From contig JBGTKH010000422.1 in NCBI GenBank assembly GCA_041744735.1, positions 1-5,634 on the forward strand: a stretch of 5,634 bases of DNA. Direction: 5' to 3'. The position numbers were made by a program, and so were the translations under genes. The notes under the pieces are model-generated. The model made no database searches. It saw only the letters and a program-made list of their open reading frames with translations, and was not told where the DNA came from. This DNA is from JBGTKH01 sp041744735. GTDB lineage: Bacteria; Planctomycetota; Planctomycetia; Pirellulales; Pirellulaceae. The stretch's first letter is position 1. Every line of letters begins with the position of its first letter. Shown in pieces: positions 1 through 5,634 of the stretch.

Positions 1-210
1 GCGCCGCTACCGCGCCGACGCCCAACGCGTCCGCCGCGCCCGCCGCCGCCTTCTCCAAGGCCAGTCCCGCTAGTCCGCCGCCCCGCGTATCGACCACGCC
101 CCGCCATGCAACGTCCCTGCTGGGCGCTCACGGCAAACCTACCAATTGGTCGAAATCCTGTTGTCTCGCCACTTTCGCTGTCCCTCGTGATCGTGGAAAG
201 GAATCTTTCT
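1..210. other. Left-edge non-coding stretch; possible tail of a convergent gene at 2-73
   Basis: No gene can be assigned with confidence. The first ~110 bp are far more GC-rich than the rest of the window and low in complexity. On the plus strand, a frame open from base 2 to a TAG at 71-73 encodes a 23-residue arginine-rich tail ending LLQGQSR, with C in almost every third codon position. That fits the C-terminus of a gene entering from the left and converging on the response regulator, but GC-rich DNA gives such frames by chance, and a competing Ala/Pro-rich frame is also open. From 74 to 210 the composition drops to ordinary intergenic levels. A perfect 10-bp palindrome, ACCAATTGGT, sits at 141-150. 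I found no strong stem followed by a T tract that could be a terminator for the regulator gene. Confidence 0.25.
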
Positions 211-1593
211 TTACGCCGACTTCTCCAAGTTATTTGCCTGATTTAGCTTGTTGTACAGCGTTTTCAGGCTGATGCCGAGTTCTTCGGCGGCGGCGGGTTT
301 GTTGCCGTCGTGGCGTTCGAGCGATTCGTGGATGGCTTGCATTTCCAGGTCGCGCAGCGTCATCGGGCCGACCTTGAGGCGCGTGGTGGCGAGGCTGCGC
401 GTGGCGAACCGGTAGGGCAAGTGCTCGGCGGTGATGGGTGGCTGATCGCACAGGATCGTGGCGTGTTCGATCACGTTGGCCAACTCGCGGACGTTGCCGG
501 GCCAAGTGTGCGACTGCAGCGTTTCGATGGCATCCGGCGTGAAGTAGGTTTCTTCGGGATGTGCCGACGGGCGGAAGCGGCGATAGAGGTGGTGAGCCAG
601 TTCGGGAACGTCTTGCATGCGGGCGCGCAGCGGCGGCAGGTGGATCTCAAATGTGTTGATGCGGTACACCAAATCCTCGCGGAACTCGCCCGCATCAACC
701 ATCTCCATCAGGTTGCGATGTGTGGCGCAGACGACGCGGACGTCGATTTGGAACGACTGGTTGTCGCCCACTCGACGGATTTCGCCACTCTCCAGCACGC
801 GCAGCAACTTGGCTTGCATCGCCTTGGGCAACTCACCGATCTCGTCCAAGAACAGCGTGCCGCCGTGCGCCACCTCGAACAAGCCGACGCGGTGTTCGTC
901 GGCGCCGGTGAACGAGCCTTTGCGGTGTCCGAACAGTTCGCTCTCGATCAAACTTTCTGGCAGCGCGCCGCAGTTGACGGCCACGAAAGGCATCTCGGCT
1001 CTCACGCTCTGATCGTGAACGGCGCGAGCGACCAACTCTTTGCCGGTGCCGGTCTCGCCGAGAATCAGGACTGTGGAGTTCGTCGGCGCAACTTTGCCGA
1101 TCAACTGCCGCACTCGTTCCATCGAGGAACCGCCGCCGACCAATTTTGATTGACCTTCGGCCCGTTCGAGCATCCGCTTCATGGCGCGATACTTATTGGT
1201 CAACTCACGTTTGTCGGCCACGCGGCGCAGCAGCGCCTGCAGTTCGACCAACTTGCAGGGCTTCGTTAGATAGTCGAACGCGCCTTGCCGCAGGGCCCTG
1301 ATGGCCGTGTCGAGCGACGACTTGCCGGTCAGCACCACGGCCTCCGTGTCGGGCGACAGCTCTTTCGCTCGCTCGATGACCTGAATGCCGTTCAAGCCGG
1401 GCATGTCCAGATCGACGAGCAAACAGTCGTACGTATTGCGTTCCAGCGCGGCAGCCGCAGTCAGGCCGTCGGGGCAGACCGTGACTTCGTGCCCCATGCG
1501 CGGCAATTCGATGTTGATCAGTTCCTGCAGCGTCGGCTCGTCGTCGGCGAACAGAACCTTCAGGCGATTAAGCGGCTTGGTATCGTTTTTCAT
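211..1593 (-). CDS. NtrC-family sigma-54-dependent response regulator (REC-AAA+-Fis HTH)
   Basis: Cytoplasmic 460-residue transcription activator with the full NtrC layout. The receiver domain (about 11-125) has the acidic pocket D17/D18, phospho-acceptor D61 in VDLDMPG, switch T89 and K111 in TKP. A helical linker (about 126-150) leads to the AAA+ sigma-54 interaction domain (about 151-385): Walker A GETGTGKE at 179-186, sigma-54-contacting loop GSFTGA at 226-231, Walker B LFLDE at 247-251, arginine-finger segment FREDLVYRIN at 304-313 and sensor II WPGNVREL at 364-371. A Fis-type helix-turn-helix closes the protein (about 412-450, AAEELGISLKTLYNKL). The ATG overlaps the 3' end of the kinase gene by 26 bp, with AAGGA just upstream (1596-1600); an in-frame TAG 24 nt upstream rules out an earlier start. 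It is the evident partner of that kinase. The loop reads GSFTGA rather than GAFTGA, a conservative variant. Similar regulators are called AtoC, ZraR or NtrC, but the ligand and targets are unknown. Confidence 0.97.
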   Translation of the reverse strand: MKNDTKPLNRLKVLFADDEPTLQELINIELPRMGHEVTVCPDGLTAAAALERNTYDCLLVDLDMPGLNGIQVIERAKELSPDTEAVVLTGKSSLDTAIRALRQGAFDYLTKPCKLVELQALLRRVADKRELTNKYRAMKRMLERAEGQSKLVGGGSSMERVRQLIGKVAPTNSTVLILGETGTGKELVARAVHDQSVRAEMPFVAVNCGALPESLIESELFGHRKGSFTGADEHRVGLFEVAHGGTLFLDEIGELPKAMQAKLLRVLESGEIRRVGDNQSFQIDVRVVCATHRNLMEMVDAGEFREDLVYRINTFEIHLPPLRARMQDVPELAHHLYRRFRPSAHPEETYFTPDAIETLQSHTWPGNVRELANVIEHATILCDQPPITAEHLPYRFATRSLATTRLKVGPMTLRDLEMQAIHESLERHDGNKPAAAEELGISLKTLYNKLNQANNLEKSA

Positions 1594-3184
1594 TTTCCTT
1601 CGACTGTTGAGCTAGAGGCAACGTGACGTGAAATTGGGAGCCTTGTCCCGGCCCGTCGCTGGCGGCGTGGATGGTGCCACCGTGATCGGCGACGATGCGA
1701 TAAGTAATGGAGAGCCCCAGGCCGGTCCCTTGACCGTCGCGGCGGCGCGTGAAAAACGGCTCGAACAAATGCTCCAGCACCTCGTCGGTCATCCCGCAGC
1801 CGTTGTCGGACACGAGCACTTCGGCCCGCTCACCGGACTTCTGCAGCCGGACGGTGACGTTGCCGCCGGTATCGAGGCTGTCCAGCGCGTTCGTGATCAG
1901 GTTCAACATGACCTGCTTGGTTTCTTGCGGGTTGACGAAGGCGTAGACCGGCTCATCGCACTGAAACTCGATTTGCTTCTCGCGGTACTTGCCCAAGTGC
2001 CGCACCATTTCGATGACGCCCTCGATCAGTTCGGGCAGCAACGTGTCGTGCCGTTCGAGATCGCCCATGCGCGAGTAATCCAACAGCGCTTCGGTGATGC
2101 CCTTGCAGCGGAACGCTTCGTCTTGAATCTTGCCGAGGTACTTGCGCAGCACTTCGATTTCCGGGTTGTGCTGGCCGTCGGGCTGGGCTTCGTCGGCTTG
2201 AATGATGTCGTGCAGCCGCGTTTCCAATGACTCGGCACACCACGCGATTGAAGCCAGCGGGTTGTTGATCTCGTGAGCGACGCCGGCCGCGAGAAAGCCG
2301 ACGCTGGCCAGCCGTTCGCTGCGGACGACTTCCTTGGTGCGCAGTTTGACCTGCTGATTCAGATCGTCCCGGATTTCGCGGAACCGCGCGGTCATGTCGT
2401 TCATCGCTGCGGCCAACTCGGACATTTCATCGCGCGTGTCGAGATGGATGTGATGGTCGAACTCGCCGCGCGCCACGCGCCGCGAGCCGTTGATCAGCAC
2501 CCGCAACGGGCAGAATATCCAGCGATAGAACAGTACGCCAAAAACGGCCAGCATGACGATCGCCGACACACTGGTGACCCACACCAGCCCGATCCACGTG
2601 CGATAGCGCGTACGCACCTCGTCGGCAAAGTCGTGCATGCGTTGCTGCATGTGATTGGGCAGTTGGCCGGACAGGTATTGGAGTTCGGCCAATTGTTCGT
2701 CTAGCGATTCGATGCGAACGGCGTCGAGCATCCAGTCCTCATCGCGATTGATGTCGGCAATGTGGTCCAGCAACCGCTGGATCTTCAGAACGGTCTCGCG
2801 TTCTTGGCGGTTGTCGCCGATCAGCGGGTCGGTGGATTCGTTTTGTTCCAACTGTGTGCGGTAACGTCGCAGCGCTTCGTTGACTGCCAGAAAGTTGGTG
2901 CGAAACTCTTCGCGCACGATTTGGCTGTCGACTGGATCGTACAAGGCGCTCGGCGTGTATTCGCGCAGCCGGCCCGCGCGGCTGAGCGTCACGCGCAAAT
3001 CGCCCACGCGCTGAGTCAACTCGGCGGCCAGCGGCAACTCGGTCGCACGCCGCTTGATGTCTTTCACCAGCTCGCGATAGGCGTACACGCCGCGGAAGCC
3101 GCTAAACGACAAGATCGCCACGATCAGAAACAGCATCGCGACGCCAAACAGCAGCTTATTGCGAATCGGCCAACGGGAAAGCAC
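1568..3184 (-). CDS. Membrane sensor histidine kinase (HAMP, HisKA, HATPase_c)
   Basis: A 538-residue inner-membrane kinase expected to autophosphorylate on His and pass phosphate to the regulator encoded just downstream. TM1 (about 11-32) and TM2 (about 198-222) bracket an extracytoplasmic sensor of about 160 residues. This sensor is mostly charged and helical in appearance with no PAS or Cache motif I can recognise; a four-helix bundle is a guess. A HAMP linker follows (about 223-275, starting at the proline of CPLRVL), then a dimerisation helix with the H-box GVAHEINNPL and phospho-acceptor H304. The ATPase domain has the N-box around N432 (LNLITNALDSL), G1 SDNGCGM (459-465), F-box FEPFFT (474-479) and G2 GQGTGLGL (484-491), so all catalytic boxes are intact. 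The gene starts with GTG, supported by a perfect Shine-Dalgarno site. Its last codons carry the start and ribosome site of the regulator, which implies coupled translation. The H-box and ATPase resemble NtrB/AtoS/ZraS-type kinases; the signal is unknown. Confidence 0.96.
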   Translation of the reverse strand: MLSRWPIRNKLLFGVAMLFLIVAILSFSGFRGVYAYRELVKDIKRRATELPLAAELTQRVGDLRVTLSRAGRLREYTPSALYDPVDSQIVREEFRTNFLAVNEALRRYRTQLEQNESTDPLIGDNRQERETVLKIQRLLDHIADINRDEDWMLDAVRIESLDEQLAELQYLSGQLPNHMQQRMHDFADEVRTRYRTWIGLVWVTSVSAIVMLAVFGVLFYRWIFCPLRVLINGSRRVARGEFDHHIHLDTRDEMSELAAAMNDMTARFREIRDDLNQQVKLRTKEVVRSERLASVGFLAAGVAHEINNPLASIAWCAESLETRLHDIIQADEAQPDGQHNPEIEVLRKYLGKIQDEAFRCKGITEALLDYSRMGDLERHDTLLPELIEGVIEMVRHLGKYREKQIEFQCDEPVYAFVNPQETKQVMLNLITNALDSLDTGGNVTVRLQKSGERAEVLVSDNGCGMTDEVLEHLFEPFFTRRRDGQGTGLGLSITYRIVADHGGTIHAASDGPGQGSQFHVTLPLAQQSKENEKRYQAA

Positions 3185-3189
3185 CGGCG

Positions 3190-3197
3190 ACCTCCTT
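3190..3197 (-). promoter_or_regulatory. Ribosome binding site fixing the GTG start of the kinase gene
   Basis: Read on the minus strand this is AAGGAGGT, a perfect match to the anti-Shine-Dalgarno core, followed by a 5-nt spacer (CGCCG) and GTG. It settles the start codon despite the absence of ATG. It is much stronger than the site before the regulator gene (AAGGA, only a few bases from its ATG) and than the permease gene, which has no clear site. Confidence 0.85.
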
Positions 3198-3214
3198 GTC
3201 GCGCGACCTGGGCC

Positions 3215-3233
3215 ACGGGCAATCCATGCCCGT
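3215..3233 (-). other. Short hairpin in the kinase gene leader
   Basis: ACGGGCA at 3215-3221 and its exact reverse complement TGCCCGT at 3227-3233 flank a 5-nt loop. The 7-bp GC-rich stem would form in the untranslated leader, 18 nt upstream of the kinase ribosome binding site. No T tract follows, so it is not an intrinsic terminator. It could be an RNA structure affecting translation or a small dispersed palindrome; the sequence alone does not decide. Confidence 0.35.
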
Positions 3234-3273
3234 CCTCACCCGCGCTCGTCCTGGCAAAAATACAAGCGGCGGA

Positions 3274-3303
3274 AGTGTACCAGCGCGAGCCGAAACGGAA
3301 CAA
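3274..3303 (-). promoter_or_regulatory. Weak sigma-70-like promoter candidate for the kinase-regulator pair
   Basis: On the minus strand TTGTTC (3298-3303) and TACACT (3274-3279) are separated by 18 nt, about 90 nt upstream of the GTG start. The -10 matches TATAAT at 4 of 6 positions and the -35 matches only at TTG. It lies between the 7-nt repeat array and the kinase gene, a sensible place for a promoter, but a match this weak is easily met by chance. Confidence 0.2.
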
Positions 3304-3319
3304 GGTGAAAACGGAAGAG

Positions 3320-3429
3320 GTCAGTGGTCATTTGTCATTGGTCATTTGTTCGGAAGAGGGGCATGCCAATGACCAAGTTCAAATGACCAATGACCAATGA
3401 CCAATGACAAGTGACAAGTGACAAGTGAC
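3320..3429. repeat. Inverted arrays of a 7-nt tandem repeat (CAATGAC/AAGTGAC)
   Basis: The right array (3367-3429) is nine units in exact 7-nt phase: CAATGAC, a degenerate CAAGTTC, AAATGAC, three CAATGAC, then three AAGTGAC. The left array (3320-3347) is four units of the same motif in the opposite orientation: GTCAGTG, GTCATTT, GTCATTG, GTCATTT. The 24 nt at 3325-3348 match the reverse complement of 3380-3403 at 23 of 24 positions, so a long hairpin with a 31-nt loop is possible. The right array ends 5 bp past the stop codon of the permease gene and lies between two same-strand genes. No T tract follows the stem. Units of 7 nt without unique spacers rule out CRISPR. The segregation into a CAATGAC block and an AAGTGAC block suggests growth by slippage or local duplication. 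Confidence 0.9.
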
Positions 3430-3434
3430 CGCTT

Positions 3435-4619
3435 TCAATACCGCATGACTTTCCGCAGCAGCCAATAGCCGACAATTACCAAGATTCCGTTTCCTAGCCA
3501 GACGGCGTAGGGTGGCAGGTCGCCGCTTTTGGCGCGGTCCACGCCGTACGCTAGCAGCGGATAGTAGACGACCAGGATCGGCATGAAGCAGAGCGCAAAG
3601 CTGGTCCAGATGTCGGCATTACGGAGGCGGATGGCCAGTGGGGCACCGACCAGCACGAAGCACATACAGCTAAAGCCATTGGCCCAGCGCCGCCACGGTT
3701 CCGTTTGCAATCGAAACAGCCGCTCGCGCGCTTTCTGCAACTCCGCGTGGCGCGCATCCCAGGATTGGCCGGCCAAAGCGTCGAAGTCGCCGGTCAGCAT
3801 CTCGTAGGCGGCCGATGCGGCCTGCGACTGCTCCAGCCGTTCGATCTGTTGCCGCTGGTTCGCGATCTCGCGCGGAATTCGCCACAGCGGGCAGTCGGAC
3901 GGGCCGCCGGCAATGTCGTCGCGCGATGCATCTGACAGCGGCACCTGATGCTGAAACGTGTCCGTGAAGACCAGCGACGCTTGGCCCCCCACGTCCATCG
4001 AGCCGTTCTTCATCGAGAAGACCAATAGGTTCGTTTCGGGATTGAACCGCAGCTCCGCCTCTTGGGCCGTCAGCGTGATCGACGGCGAATCGCCCGAACC
4101 TTGGAAAATGATTATGGGCAGCACTAGCTTGCGCCCGTCCACGCGCTTGACGTTGATCGAAAAGCGGCGGTTGCTGTACGAGCGCTGCGTGCGCAGCATG
4201 CCGTAAGCAATCTGCTCGACCGATTGAATAATGACTCGCTGAATCCCCGTGCGGCCCCACGAAACCGCGACGTCGTTCAGCCATACGGTTGCCAAACTCA
4301 ATACGAATGACAGAACTAGCGCCGGCCAGATCAGTGTCATTGGCGAAATGCCCAGCGATTTGACGGCCACCACTTCATTCGCCGCCGCCATCCGGCCATA
4401 GACGGTGCAGACCGCGAATAGGATTGTGCCCGGAACGGCAAACCGCAAGGCGTTCGGTATGACGTAGGGAAGCAGACGCAGAATGGGAACCGGCCCCAAG
4501 CCTTGGCGAATCGCCTCTTGCGCGACGCCGACGAGCATCATCAGCAGCGTCATGCCGGCCAGCGTAACGCCGAACACGATCAGCAGCTCGAATAGAACGT
4601 AACGAGTGATCCGCCGCAT
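3435..4619 (-). CDS. LptF/LptG-family (YjgP/YjgQ) permease
   Basis: A 394-residue inner-membrane protein of the family forming the transmembrane part of the LptB2FG exporter, which extracts lipopolysaccharide and passes it to the periplasmic bridge. The family layout is visible: TM1 about 9-33; TM2 about 52-78, followed by the conserved cytoplasmic loop GRMAAANEVVAVKSLGIS (75-92), which resembles the coupling region that meets the ATPase; TM3 about 95-115; a beta-rich periplasmic domain about 120-235; TM4 about 313-332, with the family-typical segment LVGAPLAIRLR; TM5 about 338-358; and TM6 about 372-390. Between the beta domain and TM4 lies an unusually long charged helical stretch (about 245-308), which seems to account for the length above the usual ~360. 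LptF and LptG cannot be told apart here, and no second permease or ATPase gene is adjacent. ATG is the start, with no good ribosome site upstream. Confidence 0.88.
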   Translation of the reverse strand: MRRITRYVLFELLIVFGVTLAGMTLLMMLVGVAQEAIRQGLGPVPILRLLPYVIPNALRFAVPGTILFAVCTVYGRMAAANEVVAVKSLGISPMTLIWPALVLSFVLSLATVWLNDVAVSWGRTGIQRVIIQSVEQIAYGMLRTQRSYSNRRFSINVKRVDGRKLVLPIIIFQGSGDSPSITLTAQEAELRFNPETNLLVFSMKNGSMDVGGQASLVFTDTFQHQVPLSDASRDDIAGGPSDCPLWRIPREIANQRQQIERLEQSQAASAAYEMLTGDFDALAGQSWDARHAELQKARERLFRLQTEPWRRWANGFSCMCFVLVGAPLAIRLRNADIWTSFALCFMPILVVYYPLLAYGVDRAKSGDLPPYAVWLGNGILVIVGYWLLRKVMRY

Positions 4620-4691
4620 TTACTTGCACCGCGACGTGTGAGATGGACTTCCGTGTCTAGTTTTCCGTGAACGTCGTTTCGGCGGTTCACT

Positions 4692-4763
4692 GTAGGACGG
4701 ATTGCCAATCCGTCCCTCGCGGACCGAACAAATTGGATCGGACGGATTGGCAATCCGTCCTAC
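4692..4763. repeat. Perfect 24-bp inverted repeat with self-palindromic arms
   Basis: The arm at 4692-4715 and the arm at 4740-4763 are exact reverse complements over 24 bp, with a 24-bp spacer (4716-4739). Each arm also contains its own palindrome: GGACGGATTG, one central base, CAATCCGTCC (left 4695-4715, right 4740-4760), bounded outside by GTA or TAC. The element can therefore fold as two short hairpins or one long stem, like paired REP or BIME sequences. It lies between the phosphatase and permease genes, 57 bp past the phosphatase stop codon. No T tract follows on either strand, so an ordinary intrinsic terminator is unlikely. No transposase gene or flanking target duplication is visible. 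Confidence 0.92.
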
Positions 4764-4820
4764 GGTAGGAAACCTAGGCTGACGGACGATTGGGCGGCAA
4801 CTGTAACAGGTTCGGTCCGT

Positions 4821-5634
4821 TCACACGAGGTCGATGGACGAGTCGCTGGCCTTTTTCCGGCCGTGCGTGCGCAGCTCCTGCATCATAAAGCTGATCGCGC
4901 GGGAGTATTCGCGCACTGCTAGCTGGTAGTTTCCCGATTGAGCGGCCATGACGGCTCGTTCGCAATGTCCGTCGAACTCACCCCACTCGACCGTCCACTT
5001 TTCTTCGTCGCCCGCGTCTTGCATCTGCTGGACGACGTTGGCCAACTTTTTCACGAAGGCGCCGTTGGCGTTCGAGTCCGTTTTTGTATAAGGCCCGCGG
5101 CCCAGCCGCTGTTCACCGGTCAAAGCCACACCCGGCCGCATGCCTCCGTACATTTGGTACAGCACGGCACCGAGTGTTGCGAGTCCGCCGACCAACGCGA
5201 CTAGCGCGGGAACGTAGCTGCGCAAGAACAGCATTCCCAACGCAGCCAGAAAGCACGCGCCCAACGCTCCCCACAGCGCCGGGTGCACGGCTCGCTTTTG
5301 TGTGTTGCCGCCGATGCGAATCGGCTCGGCGGCGGCCACCTGCGTGGTCACTTGAGCGCCGGTCACTTGGATCACAATCACGGTGATGTTGTCGGGGCCG
5401 CCGCGCAAATTCGCCAGATCCACCATCACTCGCACAGCCTCGTTGGGCGGCAGACAGGCCAGTAGCGGGCCCAATTCGTCGTCCTCGACCTTCCCGGTAA
5501 GGCCGTCGCTGCACAGCAAGAACGTATCGCCCACCTCCAGCGGGAACGGCCCTTCCAGATCGACCTGCACCTGGGCGTTGGGGCCGAGCGAGCGGGTGAT
5601 GATGTTCTTCGGAAAGGCGTTGGCCGCTTCCTTG
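4821..5634 (-). CDS. PP2C-family Ser/Thr phosphatase, membrane-anchored, N-terminus outside window
   Basis: The last 270 residues of a protein that continues past the right edge; a GTG at 5570 is internal, because conserved phosphatase sequence continues upstream in frame. The visible part holds the C-terminal half of a bacterial PP2C (Stp/PrpC-like) domain: NIITRSLG (residues 10-17 of the visible part), GDTFLLCSDGL (35-45) with the metal-binding Asp of SDG at D43, and GGPDNITVIVI (78-88) with metal-binding D81. These enzymes remove phosphate from Ser/Thr proteins using Mn2+ or Mg2+, commonly opposing Hanks-type kinases. After a linker, two hydrophobic segments (about 117-138 and 141-162) form a likely membrane hairpin, which puts the catalytic domain and the ~105-residue tail on the same, cytoplasmic, side. 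The tail contains SGNYQLAVREYSRAISF (233-249), which resembles part of a single TPR. The early catalytic motifs lie outside the window, so activity cannot be confirmed. Confidence 0.93.
   Translation of the reverse strand, partial: KEAANAFPKNIITRSLGPNAQVQVDLEGPFPLEVGDTFLLCSDGLTGKVEDDELGPLLACLPPNEAVRVMVDLANLRGGPDNITVIVIQVTGAQVTTQVAAAEPIRIGGNTQKRAVHPALWGALGACFLAALGMLFLRSYVPALVALVGGLATLGAVLYQMYGGMRPGVALTGEQRLGRGPYTKTDSNANGAFVKKLANVVQQMQDAGDEEKWTVEWGEFDGHCERAVMAAQSGNYQLAVREYSRAISFMMQELRTHGRKKASDSSIDLV

Noticed and set aside
20..131. Possible minus-strand gene start downstream of the regulator (GTG at 131, ATG at 107)
   Set aside because: The resulting peptide is Gly/Arg low complexity, without a convincing ribosome site, and the frame runs off the window, so it cannot be told apart from GC-rich chance.
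310..1149. Long open frame on the plus strand, 279 codons
   Set aside because: It lies entirely antisense to the conserved response regulator gene, whose motifs are all intact. Its product has the His/Gln/Ala-rich look of a reverse-strand shadow in GC-rich DNA.
1628..2230. Open frame of 200 codons on the plus strand
   Set aside because: It is antisense to the kinase ATPase and dimerisation region, with no recognisable domain; treated as a shadow of codon bias.
3251..3265. TGGCA near 3252 as a sigma-54 -24 element
   Set aside because: No matching TGC-type -12 element lies at the required spacing, and it faces away from the kinase gene.
2762..3400. Open frame of 212 codons on the plus strand running into the 7-nt repeats
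   Set aside because: It is mostly antisense to the kinase sensor domain and ends by translating the repeat array. It has no recognisable motif.
3367..3429. CRISPR array
   Set aside because: The units are only 7 nt and contiguous, with no unique spacers and no cas genes nearby.
4692..4763. Intrinsic transcription terminator
   Set aside because: The stem is long and GC-rich, but no T tract follows on either strand. A terminator role cannot be claimed from sequence alone.
4720..4819. Second inverted repeat CGGACCGAAC (4720-4729) and GTTCGGTCCG (4810-4819)
   Set aside because: It is an exact 10-bp match, but the arms are 80 bp apart, one arm lies in the spacer of the larger element, and the length is only marginally beyond chance in GC-rich DNA.

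Overview
The window looks like chromosomal DNA from a GC-rich Gram-negative bacterium, most probably a planctomycete of the Pirellulales type. That placement is an inference. It rests on the gene mix (a sigma-54 activator with its histidine kinase, an LptF/LptG-type permease, and a membrane-anchored PP2C phosphatase), the protein style, and two kinds of intergenic repeat: 7-nt tandem arrays and a palindromic GGACGGATTG element. I could not test it by a database search.

All four supported genes lie on the minus strand, so they read from right to left. From the right edge: the C-terminal 270 residues of a PP2C-family Ser/Thr phosphatase (4821 to the edge); a 201-bp gap holding a perfect 24-bp inverted repeat (4692-4763); an LptF/LptG-family permease (3435-4619); a 250-bp gap holding inverted arrays of a 7-nt repeat (3320-3429) and the leader of the next gene; a membrane sensor histidine kinase with a GTG start and a perfect Shine-Dalgarno site (1568-3184); and an NtrC-family response regulator that overlaps the kinase gene by 26 bp (211-1593). 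The left 210 bp hold no gene I can support. The outer ~75 bp are extremely GC-rich and may be the tail of a convergent plus-strand gene.

The kinase and regulator form a clear two-component system: the kinase senses through a ~160-residue extracytoplasmic domain, and the regulator should activate sigma-54 promoters. The signal and target genes cannot be read from this window, and I saw no convincing -24/-12 site in the intergenic DNA. The permease suggests lipopolysaccharide or other lipid export to the outer membrane. The phosphatase suggests reversible Ser/Thr phosphorylation at the membrane. Nothing in the sequence ties these two genes functionally to the two-component pair, although all share one orientation. 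I see no undescribed multi-gene system. The most notable features are the two intergenic repeat elements and the domain layout of the phosphatase and permease.
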